Shown piece by piece: positions 8,715 through 17,298 of a DNA stretch of 64,000 bases. The notes beneath the pieces were generated by a model that was not told the DNA's origin, made no database searches, and saw nothing but the letters and a program-made list of their open reading frames with translations. The position numbers and the translations under genes are program-made. Position 1 is the first letter of the stretch; every line of letters starts with the position of its first letter. This DNA is from UBA4085 sp964556755 (GTDB lineage Bacteria; Acidobacteriota; Aminicenantia; Aminicenantales; UBA4085), in the NCBI GenBank assembly GCA_964556755.1, contig CAZKXI010000004.1, positions 134,276-198,275 on the forward strand, written 5' to 3'.

Positions 8715-9866
8715 ATGATTGACTACACTCTGACCGAAGAGCAAGTGGCGCTTCGCGACATGGCCCGCGAATTCGCCCGCAACGAGATGCGGCCGGTGGC
8801 CGCCCGCTACGACCAGAGCCACGACTTCGCCTATGAGGTCATGCGCAAGGCCTTCCAGGCCGGCCTTCTGACCGGCAACATCCCCGAGGCTTACGGGGGA
8901 GGCGGCCTATCCAGCTTGGATTTGGCGGTCCTCAGCGAGGAGCTGGCCTGGGGCTGCGCCGGCCTTTTCACCAGCATGATGGCCTGCTCCCTGGCCACGA
9001 CGCCGATCGTCCTCTTCGGCAGCGAGGAGCAGAAGAAGTCCTTCCTGGGCGCCATGTGCCGGACGATGACCTTGGGCGCCTTCGCTCTGACCGAGCGCGA
9101 AGCGGGATCGGACGCCGGCGCGGTCAAGACCCGGGCCGTCCGTGACGGGGACGCCTACGTCCTCAACGGATCGAAGTGCTTCATCACCAACGGCGGCGTC
9201 GCCGGCCTCTACACCGTCTTCGCCAGCACGGCCCCCCACAAGGGCGCCCGCGGGCTGAGCGCCTTCATCGTCCCGGCCGGCACGCCGGGCTTGATCGTCG
9301 GCAAGGTCGAGGACAAGATGGGGCAGCGGGCGTCCAACACGGCCGAGATCTTCCTGGAGGACGTCCGCGTCCCGGCCGCCCATCTCCTCGGGCGCGAGGG
9401 GCTGGGCTTCATCGTGGCCATGCGGACCTTCGACGTGACCCGGGCCTCGGTCGGAGCGGCCGGGCTGGGCCTCGCCCGGGCCGCCCTCGAGCACGCCGTG
9501 GCCTTCGCCAAGACGCGCCGGACCTTCGGCAAGCCGATCGCCCTCTACCAGGCCATTCAGATGAAGATCGCCCAGATGGCCACCGAGCTCGAGGCCGCCC
9601 GCCACCTGGTCTGGCACGCGGCCTGGCTGGCCGATCAGGGCCGGCCCAACGGCAAGGAGTCGGCCATGGCCAAGTGCTTCGCCTCGGACGTGGCCGTGGC
9701 CGCCGCGGGCGAGGCCATCCAGATCCACGGCGGCTACGGCTACATGAGGGATTATCCGGTCGAGAAGCTGTGGCGCGACGCCAAGCTCCTCCAGATCTAC
9801 GAGGGGACCAACGAGATCCAGCGCCTCGTGATCGCCCACGAGGTCATCGGCCCGGTCAAGGACTAG
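8715..9866 (+). CDS. Acyl-CoA dehydrogenase (short/butyryl-chain type)
   Basis: 383 aa from ATG 8715, preceded by AAGGAG; length and N-terminus (MIDYTLTEEQVALRDMAREF) are standard. FAD/substrate signatures are visible: LTEREAGSDAGA, CFITNGG and the C-terminal IHGGYGYMRDYPVEK. The catalytic base is E363 in YEGTNEIQ, the position used by short- and medium-chain acyl-CoA dehydrogenases. It oxidises acyl-CoA to enoyl-CoA and passes electrons to ETF. The Fe-S oxidoreductase at 33112-35127 could be the downstream acceptor (inference). Its TAG stop overlaps the cstA stop on the other strand within CTAG. Confidence 0.93.
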   Translation: MIDYTLTEEQVALRDMAREFARNEMRPVAARYDQSHDFAYEVMRKAFQAGLLTGNIPEAYGGGGLSSLDLAVLSEELAWGCAGLFTSMMACSLATTPIVLFGSEEQKKSFLGAMCRTMTLGAFALTEREAGSDAGAVKTRAVRDGDAYVLNGSKCFITNGGVAGLYTVFASTAPHKGARGLSAFIVPAGTPGLIVGKVEDKMGQRASNTAEIFLEDVRVPAAHLLGREGLGFIVAMRTFDVTRASVGAAGLGLARAALEHAVAFAKTRRTFGKPIALYQAIQMKIAQMATELEAARHLVWHAAWLADQGRPNGKESAMAKCFASDVAVAAAGEAIQIHGGYGYMRDYPVEKLWRDAKLLQIYEGTNEIQRLVIAHEVIGPVKD

Positions 9867-11596
9867 GCCGCTCCGGCCCTCCGCCCGCCTCGGCTCCGCC
9901 AGAGGGCGCGGGCCGTCTCGCCGGCCATCAGCGCCGCGAGAAGGAAGAGGATCAGGGCTACGACGGGGACCGCATCTCCGGTCAGCCTCAGGACGCCGCC
10001 CCTCCACCACCCGTCCCGCATCAGGACGAGGAGGGCCCAGGCGGACATCAGGAACATCCACAGCGACGGGACGGCCGCCACCCGCCAGGCCTTCCGGTTG
10101 CGGGCCGTCCGGAAGAGCCAGATCGAGACGGCCATCAGGGCCAGGGCGGCCAGGAGCTGGTTGGAAGCCCCGAAGAGGCTCCAGAAGATCTTCCAAGCCG
10201 GGACCGTCCGTCCGGCCGCATCCTTCAGCGTCGCCGTGAGGAAGGCCGCCGGGACGCCGATGGTCAGCAGGGTGGCCACGGCCCGGCCGGCCGGCCCCTT
10301 CCAGCCGGTGATCTCGTGGATGATGTAGCGGCCCAGCCGGGTGCAGACGTCCAGGGTGTCATAGACGAAGGTGGCGAAGGCCATCAGGCCGAAGGAGATG
10401 CCGTAGGCGGCCGGGATGCCGATCAGGTCCAGAAAGCGCCCGATGCCGGAGGCGTAGATGAAGTTGGGCGACGACTGGACCAAGGGGTCGCCCTTGGCCA
10501 GGATCATGACGCAGGCCAGGCTGATGACGGCGACCAGGCCTTCCATCAGCATCATGCCGTAGCCGATGGGCTTGGCGTCGCTTTCCTTGGCCAGCTGCTT
10601 GGACGTCGTGCCCGAGCCGACCAGGGCATGGAATCCCGAGCAGGCGCCGCAGGCCACGGTGATGAACAGGATCGGGATCATGGGGAACCAGAACGCCGCC
10701 GGGCCCCGGCCGGCCAGGGCGAAGGCCGGGTAGGAGACCTTGAAGCCGCCGCCGATGAGGCCGATGGCGCAGGTGATCAAGGCGGCGTAGAGGAAGTAGC
10801 CGCCCAGGTGGCCGCGCGGCTGGAGGAGCATCCAGACGGGGATGATCGAGGCGATGAAGCAGTAGACGAGGATGAACAGGCTCCAAGCCTTCTGGGCCGT
10901 CGCGGCCGACAGGCCGAGAAGCGAGGTCAGGTCGAGGGGGATATGCGGCCCGGCCCAGATGGCCGCCCCGACCAGGGGCAGGAAGATGATCGTGGCCCAA
11001 GTCAGGTTGAGGACCTTCTTTCGCAGCAGCAGGCCCATGATCAGGGGCAGGGCCAGGTAGAGCAGGGAGGAGGTGGCGATGGCCCCGCCGCCGATCTTCT
11101 GGCCGTTCTCGGCCGTGATCGTGGCCACGAACGAGGACGAGGTGATGTCGGTGAAGGCGACGATGATGTAGACCAGGGTGATCCAGATGAAGATCATGAA
11201 CAGCAGCCAGGCCCGGCGGGAGACGTTCTCCTTGAGCACCTCGGTGATGGAGCGGGCCTTGTGCCGGACCGAGGCGATCAGGGCGCCCATGTCGTGGACG
11301 CCGCCGATGAAGACGGCCCCGACCAAGACCCAGAGCAGGGCCGGGGCCCAGCCGAAGGCCAGGCCGGCGATGATCGGGCCGGTGATCGGGCCGGCCGCGG
11401 CGATGGCCGAGAAATGCTGGCCGGACAGGAACCGGGCCGGAGTGGGGACATAGTCGAGGCCGTCCTGGAGAGAGACGGCGGGCGTCGCGCGGGCGTCGTC
11501 GAGGCCGAAGACCCGCCGGGCCAGGAAGCGGCCGTAGAGGCGGTAGGCGGCGATGAAGACGACGGCCGCGCCGGCGACGATGAAGAGGATGTTCAT
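9863..11596 (-). CDS. cstA: CstA family carbon starvation transporter
   Basis: 577 aa polytopic membrane protein. The N-terminus carries CstA landmarks: SGQHFSAIAAAGPITGPI, a GGVHDMGALIASVRHK loop, GACSGFHALVGSGTTSKQ and a C-terminal FGASNQLLAALALM. CstA proteins import pyruvate or peptides under carbon limitation. It is shorter than the ~700-residue E. coli proteins but in the range of many other phyla. It is convergent with the acyl-CoA dehydrogenase gene and lies 43 bases beyond a terminator, so it is its own unit. Confidence 0.93.
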   Translation of the reverse strand: MNILFIVAGAAVVFIAAYRLYGRFLARRVFGLDDARATPAVSLQDGLDYVPTPARFLSGQHFSAIAAAGPITGPIIAGLAFGWAPALLWVLVGAVFIGGVHDMGALIASVRHKARSITEVLKENVSRRAWLLFMIFIWITLVYIIVAFTDITSSSFVATITAENGQKIGGGAIATSSLLYLALPLIMGLLLRKKVLNLTWATIIFLPLVGAAIWAGPHIPLDLTSLLGLSAATAQKAWSLFILVYCFIASIIPVWMLLQPRGHLGGYFLYAALITCAIGLIGGGFKVSYPAFALAGRGPAAFWFPMIPILFITVACGACSGFHALVGSGTTSKQLAKESDAKPIGYGMMLMEGLVAVISLACVMILAKGDPLVQSSPNFIYASGIGRFLDLIGIPAAYGISFGLMAFATFVYDTLDVCTRLGRYIIHEITGWKGPAGRAVATLLTIGVPAAFLTATLKDAAGRTVPAWKIFWSLFGASNQLLAALALMAVSIWLFRTARNRKAWRVAAVPSLWMFLMSAWALLVLMRDGWWRGGVLRLTGDAVPVVALILFLLAALMAGETARALWRSRGGRRAGAA

Positions 11597-11638
11597 GGCG
11601 GGGCGTTCCTCGCTCTCCTCCGGAGCCGGCGGCGCGCC

Positions 11639-11670
11639 AAAAAAAAGGGGACGCTCATCGGAGCGTCCCC
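11639..11670 (-). terminator. Rho-independent terminator of the exbD gene
   Basis: GGGGACGCTC and GAGCGTCCCC form a perfect 10-bp stem around a 4-base loop. On the minus strand it is followed by eight T (A run at 11639-11646). It separates exbD from cstA. Confidence 0.9.
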
Positions 11671-11719
11671 CTTTGCCGGTGCGGGACTCACGGCGGAACG
11701 ACCGCCGGACGGGGAAGGA

Positions 11720-12109
11720 CTATTCGGTGAAGTACTCGGGGACCAGGCCGAGGGTCTCGGCTCCGGAGCCCTTGCAGACGTCGATCAGCTCGACGACCTT
11801 GGAGAAGGGGCACTTGGCGTCGGCCCGCAGGAAGATGGTCTTGTCGGCCCGGGTCGAGTAGAGGCGGCGCAGCTCGTCGCCGGCCAGCCGGAAGTCGGAG
11901 AACTGGTCCTTGTTGATGGAGATGCTGAGATCCTTGTTCAGGGTCACGACGATCAGGCCGACGGGCTGGCCGCCGCCGGAGTCGGAGGCGGTCTCGGGCA
12001 GCTTGACGTCGATGCCCCTCTGGACCAGCGGGGTGATGACCATGAAGATGATCAGCAGGACGAGCAGGACGTCGCACAGGGGGACGACATTGGGTTCGGC
12101 TTTGGCCAT
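11720..12109 (-). CDS. exbD: ExbD/TolR family biopolymer transport protein
   Basis: 129 aa from ATG 12109, preceded by TAAGGAGG; longer readings from 12190 run through the promoter. A short cytoplasmic N-terminus leads into one membrane helix carrying Asp13 (PLCDVLLVLLIIFMV), equivalent to the proton-coupling Asp of ExbD/TolR. A periplasmic domain of about 95 residues follows. ExbD works with ExbB and TonB to power outer-membrane receptors, or as TolR with TolQ. No exbB/tolQ lies next to it, so it is monocistronic here. A TonB-dependent receptor occurs at 35138. Confidence 0.9.
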   Translation of the reverse strand: MAKAEPNVVPLCDVLLVLLIIFMVITPLVQRGIDVKLPETASDSGGGQPVGLIVVTLNKDLSISINKDQFSDFRLAGDELRRLYSTRADKTIFLRADAKCPFSKVVELIDVCKGSGAETLGLVPEYFTE

Positions 12110-12161
12110 GAGGCGATTCCTCCTTAGATTGTCCTCGCGAACGGAAATCCAGCGAAGAGTC

Positions 12162-12190
12162 ATTCTAGAGCAATCCCGCGGCCCAGTCAA
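12162..12190 (-). promoter_or_regulatory. Sigma70-type promoter of exbD
   Basis: On the minus strand TTGACT (12190-12185), a 17-base spacer and TAGAAT (12167-12162), 53 bases before the ATG. Its position excludes the longer start at 12190. Confidence 0.65.
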
Positions 12191-12208
12191 ATCGAAAATT
12201 CGCCCGGC

Positions 12209-13258
12209 CTAGGCCGAGAGGATTCGCCCGGCGGCCTCGGGCCAGCTGAGGGCGGCGATGTCCCGGAGGCCGGCCCGGCCCATGCGCTCGGCCAGGGCGG
12301 GATCCCCGGCCCAGACGTCGAGCTTGGCGGCCAGAGCGGCGGGCTCGGCCGGGACGATGAACCCGGAGACGCCGTCGCGGACCTGCTCGGCCGGGCCGCC
12401 GCTGTCGGGGCAGGTCAGAACCGCCTTGCCCGAGGCGAAGGCCTCTCCGGTCACGAATCCGTAGTCCTCATGGAAAGGGGCGAAGTAGACGCCGCGGCAG
12501 CGGGCGTAGTGGTCGATCAAGGCGGGCTCGTCGAGCGGCCCGGCCAGAGCGACCCGGCCTTCGAGCCCGCGCGCGCGGATCAAGCCGGCCAGACGGTCCC
12601 GCTCCGGGCCTTCGCCGGCGATGACCGCCCGCAGCCCCCGGTCCTGCATCCGGGCCACGGCCTCGATCAGGAGGTCCATGCGCTTCAGCCCGGTCAGGCG
12701 GGAGACAGCGAAGATGAAGTCGCCGTAGCCCTCGGTCCGGTAGGGACGCGGCGGCGGCGGCGGGTAGAGGACCTCGGAGGGGATCCGCCCCCAGCGCTCC
12801 AGGCGCCGGCTGACCTCGCCGGAGATGGTGAAGAGCTTGCGGACGTTGCGCCGCAGGAGGCGGCGGTCGAGGCGGTGGATGAAGGCCCGCCGCAGGCCCT
12901 CCTTGATCCGGCCGCGACGCGAGAGGCGGGCCCGGAGGTCGTCCCAGAGGTCGTAGTACTCGCGCATCCGGTGGTTGAGCCAGCAGACGTGCGCGGGGTG
13001 CTTGACGGCGTAGCTGGGGAAGCGCAGCGACACGACCCGGTCGATCGTCCGGCCCAGGCCGTCCAGGCCGACGTCGGTCAGGCGGGTGGCCCAGTAGGCG
13101 GACAGCTGGCGCCCGAAGCGGTTCTGGGGCGTGCGCATCAAGTCGGCCTCGTGGCCCAGCTCGCGCAGGGCCCGGACGACGGCCCGGGCCATGGTCAGGT
13201 GGCCGCCTTCGACGAAGGCCACGTCCGACGTGACGACCAGGACGCGTTGTCTGCCCAC
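12209..13258 (-). CDS. Glycosyltransferase, GT4 (GT-B fold) family
   Basis: 349 aa from GTG 13258, five bases after the stop of the ACT-domain gene and preceded by GAAGG. The N-terminal half starts with a Rossmann-like VLVVTSDVAFVEGGHLTMARA. The C-terminal half has the nucleotide-sugar site of GT4 enzymes: FIFAVSRLTGLKRMDLLIEA, VIAGEGPERDRL and the EX7E-like FHEDYGFVTGEAFASGKAVL. It probably adds a sugar to a lipid or surface glycan; the acceptor is unknown. It is co-transcribed with the ACT protein, an unusual pairing. Confidence 0.85.
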   Translation of the reverse strand: MGRQRVLVVTSDVAFVEGGHLTMARAVVRALRELGHEADLMRTPQNRFGRQLSAYWATRLTDVGLDGLGRTIDRVVSLRFPSYAVKHPAHVCWLNHRMREYYDLWDDLRARLSRRGRIKEGLRRAFIHRLDRRLLRRNVRKLFTISGEVSRRLERWGRIPSEVLYPPPPPRPYRTEGYGDFIFAVSRLTGLKRMDLLIEAVARMQDRGLRAVIAGEGPERDRLAGLIRARGLEGRVALAGPLDEPALIDHYARCRGVYFAPFHEDYGFVTGEAFASGKAVLTCPDSGGPAEQVRDGVSGFIVPAEPAALAAKLDVWAGDPALAERMGRAGLRDIAALSWPEAAGRILSA

Positions 13259-13263
13259 GGCCT

Positions 13264-13659
13264 TCAGCGCAGGGTCTCGTAGGCCTTCTTGTCGTTGTTG
13301 GTCTTGAAGACGAGCAGGGCCGGGCCCTTGCCCGAGGAGCTGCCATAGCTGTAGTCGACGTCGATGACGGCGTTGCCCAGCAGGGCGCCGATCTCGGCCC
13401 CGGCGCCGATCCGGTCGCTTGTCTCCACGACCACGACCTTGTTGACCTTGACCTTGTAGCCGAGCGTGCGCAGGGCGGCTTCGGCCTTCTTGTTGTCGGA
13501 CGTCAGGAGGCGGAAGTGGCCCTCCTTGTCGTGGGCGAAGACGCTCAGGGCCCTCAGGTTGACGCCGGCGTTGGCCAGCGTCCCCAAAACGCGGCCGAGA
13601 ATGCCCGGGTCGTTGGGCGTGATGACATGCAGCTCGGTGTCCAGGCTGACGTTGTGCAC
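13264..13659 (-). CDS. Tandem ACT-domain protein
   Basis: 131 aa from GTG 13659, preceded by GGAGAG and lying 23 bases after a good -10. The longer reading to 14319 only covers the antisense of the amidotransferase. Residues about 9-65 form an ACT domain (VITPNDPGILGRVLGTLANAGVN..), and a second, shorter ACT-like half follows (VVVVETSDRIGAGAEIGALL). Proteins of this kind bind amino acids and act as small regulatory or metabolic-sensor subunits. The target here is unknown. Confidence 0.8.
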   Translation of the reverse strand: MHNVSLDTELHVITPNDPGILGRVLGTLANAGVNLRALSVFAHDKEGHFRLLTSDNKKAEAALRTLGYKVKVNKVVVVETSDRIGAGAEIGALLGNAVIDVDYSYGSSSGKGPALLVFKTNNDKKAYETLR

Positions 13660-13681
13660 GTTCGCTCTCCTCGGATGGCGG

Positions 13682-13710
13682 ATTATATCAGAACCGGCCG
13701 TCCATGCCAA
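13682..13710 (-). promoter_or_regulatory. Promoter of the ACT/glycosyltransferase pair
   Basis: On the minus strand TTGGCA (13710-13705), a 17-base spacer and a perfect TATAAT (13687-13682). It fixes the ACT gene start at 13659. Confidence 0.7.
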
Positions 13711-13752
13711 AGACGCGGCCGGAAGGGGATGGCTCCGCCGCGGCGGAATCCG

Positions 13753-13758
13753 TATAAT
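13753..13758 (+). promoter_or_regulatory. -10 element of the amidotransferase gene
   Basis: A perfect TATAAT stands 19 bases before the ATG at 13777. The -35 region is weak (TGGCTC at 13730-13735). Confidence 0.5.
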
Positions 13759-13776
13759 GGCCGGCAAGGAGAGCCC

Positions 13777-14478
13777 ATGGAGACGGATCGCGTCCGCTTG
13801 GCCATCATCGACAACGCCATCGACCTCGACCTCTACCGGCCCGTGGAGCATTGGTCGGCCTTCCTGCCCCCGGGCCTTCCGGTCCGGATCTTCCGGGCCC
13901 CCGACGGCGTCCTGCCGGACGATCCGGCCGCCTTCAGCCATCTCATCCTGACCGGGTCGGAGGCCTCCATCCTGGAGCGCCGGCCTTGGGCCGAGGCGGA
14001 GGCCGAGCTCGTGCGGCGGGCCTTTCGCGCCGGGGCGTCCATCCTGGGCAGCTGCTACGGCCACCAGCTCCTGGCCTACGCTCTCTTCGGGCCCGGGCGG
14101 ATCGGACGCTGCCCGAGCCGGGAGGTGGGCTGGCGGTCGATCGAGATCCTGGCCTCCGGCGGATTGCTCGGACCGGCCGGCACGGCCTACGTCTTCCAGC
14201 ACCACCGCGACGAGGTCCGGGACCTGCCGCCCGACTGCGAGGTCCTGGCCCGCTCGGACGACTGCGGAGTGCAGGCCTTCGGCGTCCGCGGCCGCCGCGT
14301 CTGGGGCCTCCAGATGCACCCGGAGATCGACATCCCGACCGCCCGGGCCTTCCTGGAAGGTCTGGCGGCCCGGGGCGCGGACAGCCGGGACCTGGACCTG
14401 GAGGCCTTGGCCCAGCCCCCGCGGGACAGCGGCTTGATCTCAAGGATTGTCAATTATTTCATCGCTTTTTCCTCTTGA
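13777..14478 (+). CDS. Stand-alone class I glutamine amidotransferase (GMP synthase GATase-like)
   Basis: 233 aa from ATG 13777, after AAGGAG. It holds the class I triad: nucleophile C93 in GSCYGHQ, and H181 with E183 in QMHPEID. No synthetase domain follows. Such free-standing proteins release ammonia from glutamine for a partner or hydrolyse gamma-glutamyl compounds; the role here is not known. It is divergent from the ACT gene and followed by the promoter of the PKD/barrel gene. Confidence 0.85.
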   Translation: METDRVRLAIIDNAIDLDLYRPVEHWSAFLPPGLPVRIFRAPDGVLPDDPAAFSHLILTGSEASILERRPWAEAEAELVRRAFRAGASILGSCYGHQLLAYALFGPGRIGRCPSREVGWRSIEILASGGLLGPAGTAYVFQHHRDEVRDLPPDCEVLARSDDCGVQAFGVRGRRVWGLQMHPEIDIPTARAFLEGLAARGADSRDLDLEALAQPPRDSGLISRIVNYFIAFSS

Positions 14479-14502
14479 CATCAGGCTTGAATTCAGTATT
14501 GT
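14475..14502 (+). promoter_or_regulatory. Promoter of the PKD/barrel protein gene
   Basis: A perfect TTGACA (14475-14480) is followed after 16 bases by TATTGT (14497-14502). An alternative TATAAG lies at 14502-14507 but with a 21-base spacer. The -35 begins just inside the preceding stop codon. Confidence 0.6.
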
Positions 14503-14562
14503 ATAAGCGACGCTCCTTTCGGCAACAAAGTCCAATCTCTGCATAGGAGCAAGGAGGCCCAC

Positions 14563-16038
14563 GTGAGAGGAAAGAAGTTAGCGCTCTTCATCGCGGTCCT
14601 GATGGTCTTCTCCGTCATGACCGCGTCCGCCCAGACGCATAAGCTGCGTCGGATCGGCGTCAACACCTTCGCCCAGATCAAGGGCAAGATCCCCACGGCC
14701 GACGTCATGAAGACGATCGCCGAGCGCTACGCCGGCGACCTGAAGTACGGCTTCGACCTGGCCAACATGGGGGACGTCTATCTGCCCTTCATGGAGCAGC
14801 TGCGGACCGCCTCCTTCGCCGAGAAGGCCATCCCGGTCGGCGACGTGTTCCCCTGGATGCTCTTCCGCGTCCGCAACAAGGTCAAGCTGTGGGAGGACGT
14901 CCAGTGGGCCGGCAAGGCGCCCCTCGACGTCTTCACCTTCCATGTCCTCAAGGACAACAAGGACTACGAGTTCGTCATCCCCAAGCCGTGCGGCAACGTG
15001 GCTCTCTATCGGGTCACCGAGAAGAGGATCATCCCGCCGCCCGTCTGCGGCCTGGTCGTCGGCCCGGCCAAGGTCAACCTGAATGAGCCCGTCAACGTCG
15101 ACATGACCGGCAGCGCCAACGCCTCCCGGATGGAGGTCGAGGTCTTCAACGCCCAGGGCGCCAAGGTCCAGTCCTACGTCTTCCCGGCCGGCGTCACCAA
15201 GTGGCAGACCAAGTTCGACAAGCCCGGCGAGTACCTCTTCAAGGGCAAGGCCACCGGCGTGGACGGCCGCATCTCCGACAACGTCTGCCAGACCAAGATC
15301 CTGGTCAACGCCCCGCCCGTCTGCAAGCTGTGGACCTCCTGTCTGCCCTGCGAGGACTACGTCGGCAAGCCGATCACCTTCGACGCCTCCGGCTCGACCG
15401 ATCCCGACGGCCAGGTCGTCAAGGCCGTCTTCGAGATCACCGACGAGAACGGCAAGGTCATCGACACCTTCACCAAAACCGACAAGCCCCTGACCTGGGA
15501 GAAGACCTTCTACCAGGCCGGCAAGTACGGCATCAACGTCGTCGTCTTCGACGACATGGGCGCCGCCTCGGCCAACTCCGATCCCTGCAAGATCGCCTTC
15601 GAAGTGACCCAGAAGAAGCTGTTCTTCCTGGTCGAGGCCGGAGCCGGCCTGGCCCGGGGCACCTACACCGGGTTCTTCTTCGGGCGGGTCGGCCTGCTCT
15701 GGAACCTGGCTCCCAACACCCTCGACTTCATCCTCCGGGCCGGCGGCGCGTTCTTCGGCCAGGGCGAGCCCTGGAAGGCCTTCCTGATGGCCGACGCCCT
15801 GCTGAACCTGCACCTCGGCCAGGCCCTCTACCTGGACGCCGGGCTCGGCTACACGACCAAGGAGCAGACCAATCGCCTCAGCGGCTTCGATCTGATCGGG
15901 GCCCTGGGCGTGAACATCCTCAACAAGGTCACCTCGGTCGGCTCGATCTTCGCCGAAGCGCGCCTCCCGGTCATCACCAAGGACCGCGTCTTCGACGACC
16001 ACTACAAGCTGCTGCTGGGCTTCCGCTACATCTTCTGA
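14563..16038 (+). CDS. Secreted protein with two PKD-like domains and a C-terminal beta-barrel
   Basis: 491 aa from GTG 14563 behind AAGGAGG. A signal peptide (residues 1-23, ending ASA-Q) is followed by an unidentified ~140-residue region. Two Ig/PKD-like domains come next (about 165-250 and 255-350; the second has FDASGSTDPDGQVV), both with paired cysteines. The last ~140 residues alternate polar and hydrophobic residues and end in FRYIF, typical of an outer-membrane barrel. It is probably an outer-membrane protein with a periplasmic or surface PKD arm. The function is unknown. A strong promoter and terminator make it a well-defined single-gene unit. Confidence 0.8.
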   Translation: MRGKKLALFIAVLMVFSVMTASAQTHKLRRIGVNTFAQIKGKIPTADVMKTIAERYAGDLKYGFDLANMGDVYLPFMEQLRTASFAEKAIPVGDVFPWMLFRVRNKVKLWEDVQWAGKAPLDVFTFHVLKDNKDYEFVIPKPCGNVALYRVTEKRIIPPPVCGLVVGPAKVNLNEPVNVDMTGSANASRMEVEVFNAQGAKVQSYVFPAGVTKWQTKFDKPGEYLFKGKATGVDGRISDNVCQTKILVNAPPVCKLWTSCLPCEDYVGKPITFDASGSTDPDGQVVKAVFEITDENGKVIDTFTKTDKPLTWEKTFYQAGKYGINVVVFDDMGAASANSDPCKIAFEVTQKKLFFLVEAGAGLARGTYTGFFFGRVGLLWNLAPNTLDFILRAGGAFFGQGEPWKAFLMADALLNLHLGQALYLDAGLGYTTKEQTNRLSGFDLIGALGVNILNKVTSVGSIFAEARLPVITKDRVFDDHYKLLLGFRYIF

Positions 16039-16066
16039 TCGCGGATTCCCTCGCCTCGATCCGCCA

Positions 16067-16098
16067 AGGCCGGCTCCTTCGGGAGCCGGCCTTTTTTT
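16067..16098 (+). terminator. Rho-independent terminator of the PKD/barrel gene
   Basis: An 11-bp perfect stem (AGGCCGGCTCC / GGAGCCGGCCT) with loop TTCG, followed by a T run. Confidence 0.95.
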
Positions 16099-16134
16099 AT
16101 GGACGCGGGGGGGGCGGCCGGGTAGAATGAGGCC

Positions 16135-17001
16135 ATGAGGATCGCTCTGATCGGCGCCGACGGCCAGCTGGGAACGGACCTGCGGGAGGTCCTGGCGGGC
16201 GAGGACGTGAGGCCTCTCTTCTATCCGGACTTCGACGTCACCGACGCGGCCGGCGCGGCGAGCCGGCTGGCTTCCCTCGGCCCCGATATCGTCATCAACA
16301 CGTCCGCCTTTCACCGCGTCGACGAGTGCGAGGACCGGATCGAGGACGCCTTCCGGGTCAATGCCTTCGCCGTCCGCGACCTGGCCCGGGCCTGCCGCGC
16401 CCTGGGCGCCGCGCTGGTCCACTTCAGCACCGACTTCGTCTTCGACGGCGCCGCGTCCCGTCCCTACGTCGAGACGGATCGGCCGGGGCCGCTGAGCGCC
16501 TACGCCGCCTCCAAGCTGGCCGGAGAGCACCTCTTGGCGGCGGAATGGGAGCGGCACTTCATCGTCCGGACCTGCGGCCTGTTCGGCCGGGCCGGCTGCC
16601 TGGAGAAGGGCCGCAACTTCGTCGAGACGATGCTCGAGCTGGCCCGATCGGGCCGGACGATCCGGGTCGTGAACGACCAGGTCGTCGGCCCCACATCCAG
16701 CCTCGAGCTGGCCCGCGCGGTGAAGGCCCTGATCGGGACACGGGCTTACGGCCTCTACCACATCACCAGCCGCGGCGGCTGCAGCTGGCACGAGTTCGCC
16801 CGGACCATCCTGGAGATGAGCGGCCTGGAGGCCGATCTGGTCCCGGTCAGCTCGGAGGCCTATGCGGCCAAGGCGCGGCGGCCGGCCTACTCCCTCCTGG
16901 ACGACGCCAAGGCCAGAGCCCTGGGGATTCCGGGATGCTCGGAGTGGCGGGCGGCTCTGGCGGCCTATCTGGCGGACAGGCGCCGCGACGCGGCGGTCTA
17001 G
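16135..17001 (+). CDS. rmlD: dTDP-4-dehydrorhamnose reductase (RmlD-like)
   Basis: 288 aa extended short-chain dehydrogenase. The NADP-binding GADGQLG lies at residues 8-14. The catalytic pair is Y123-x3-K127 (YAASK), and NTSAFHRVDECED and FSTDFVFDG are typical RmlD segments. RmlD makes dTDP-rhamnose for surface polysaccharide. The other rml genes are not in the window, so a related role in another nucleotide-sugar reduction is possible. Confidence 0.85.
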   Translation: MRIALIGADGQLGTDLREVLAGEDVRPLFYPDFDVTDAAGAASRLASLGPDIVINTSAFHRVDECEDRIEDAFRVNAFAVRDLARACRALGAALVHFSTDFVFDGAASRPYVETDRPGPLSAYAASKLAGEHLLAAEWERHFIVRTCGLFGRAGCLEKGRNFVETMLELARSGRTIRVVNDQVVGPTSSLELARAVKALIGTRAYGLYHITSRGGCSWHEFARTILEMSGLEADLVPVSSEAYAAKARRPAYSLLDDAKARALGIPGCSEWRAALAAYLADRRRDAAV

Positions 17002-17007
17002 GCGCGA

Positions 17008-17298
17008 TCACTCGGACAGCTTGCCGAGCTTGCCCAGCTCCTCGTTGTAATACTTCCGGTAGAGGATGTCCCACTCGCGGCTGCCTTCCTCGATGGGCTT
17101 CTTCTGGGCCTTGATCTTGTCCATGGCCCGCTTGTCCAGGAGGTCGTACAGACGCATCTCCTCCTCGAAGGCCCGCACGACGCACAGCCGGATCTCGTTG
17201 GGGTCGTCGAGGAACTCGACGTTGTCGCTGCGGGTCAGGAGCTCGAGGACCCGCTTGGACAGGTAGTTCATCTTCTCGCGCGACAGGCGGCCGCTCAT
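17008..17298 (-). CDS. DUF507 family protein, second copy
   Basis: 96 aa, highly charged and mostly helical (MSGRLSREKMNYLSKRVLEL). It is homologous in layout to the preceding gene. DUF507 is a conserved family of unknown function found as tandem pairs. The start ATG overlaps the stop of the first copy by 4 bases, so the two are translationally coupled and may form a heterodimer (inference). Confidence 0.8.
   Translation of the reverse strand: MSGRLSREKMNYLSKRVLELLTRSDNVEFLDDPNEIRLCVVRAFEEEMRLYDLLDKRAMDKIKAQKKPIEEGSREWDILYRKYYNEELGKLGKLSE

Noticed and set aside
9176..12127. 983-codon plus-strand frame across acyl-CoA dehydrogenase and cstA
   Set aside because: Wrong-frame and antisense translation of two clear genes.
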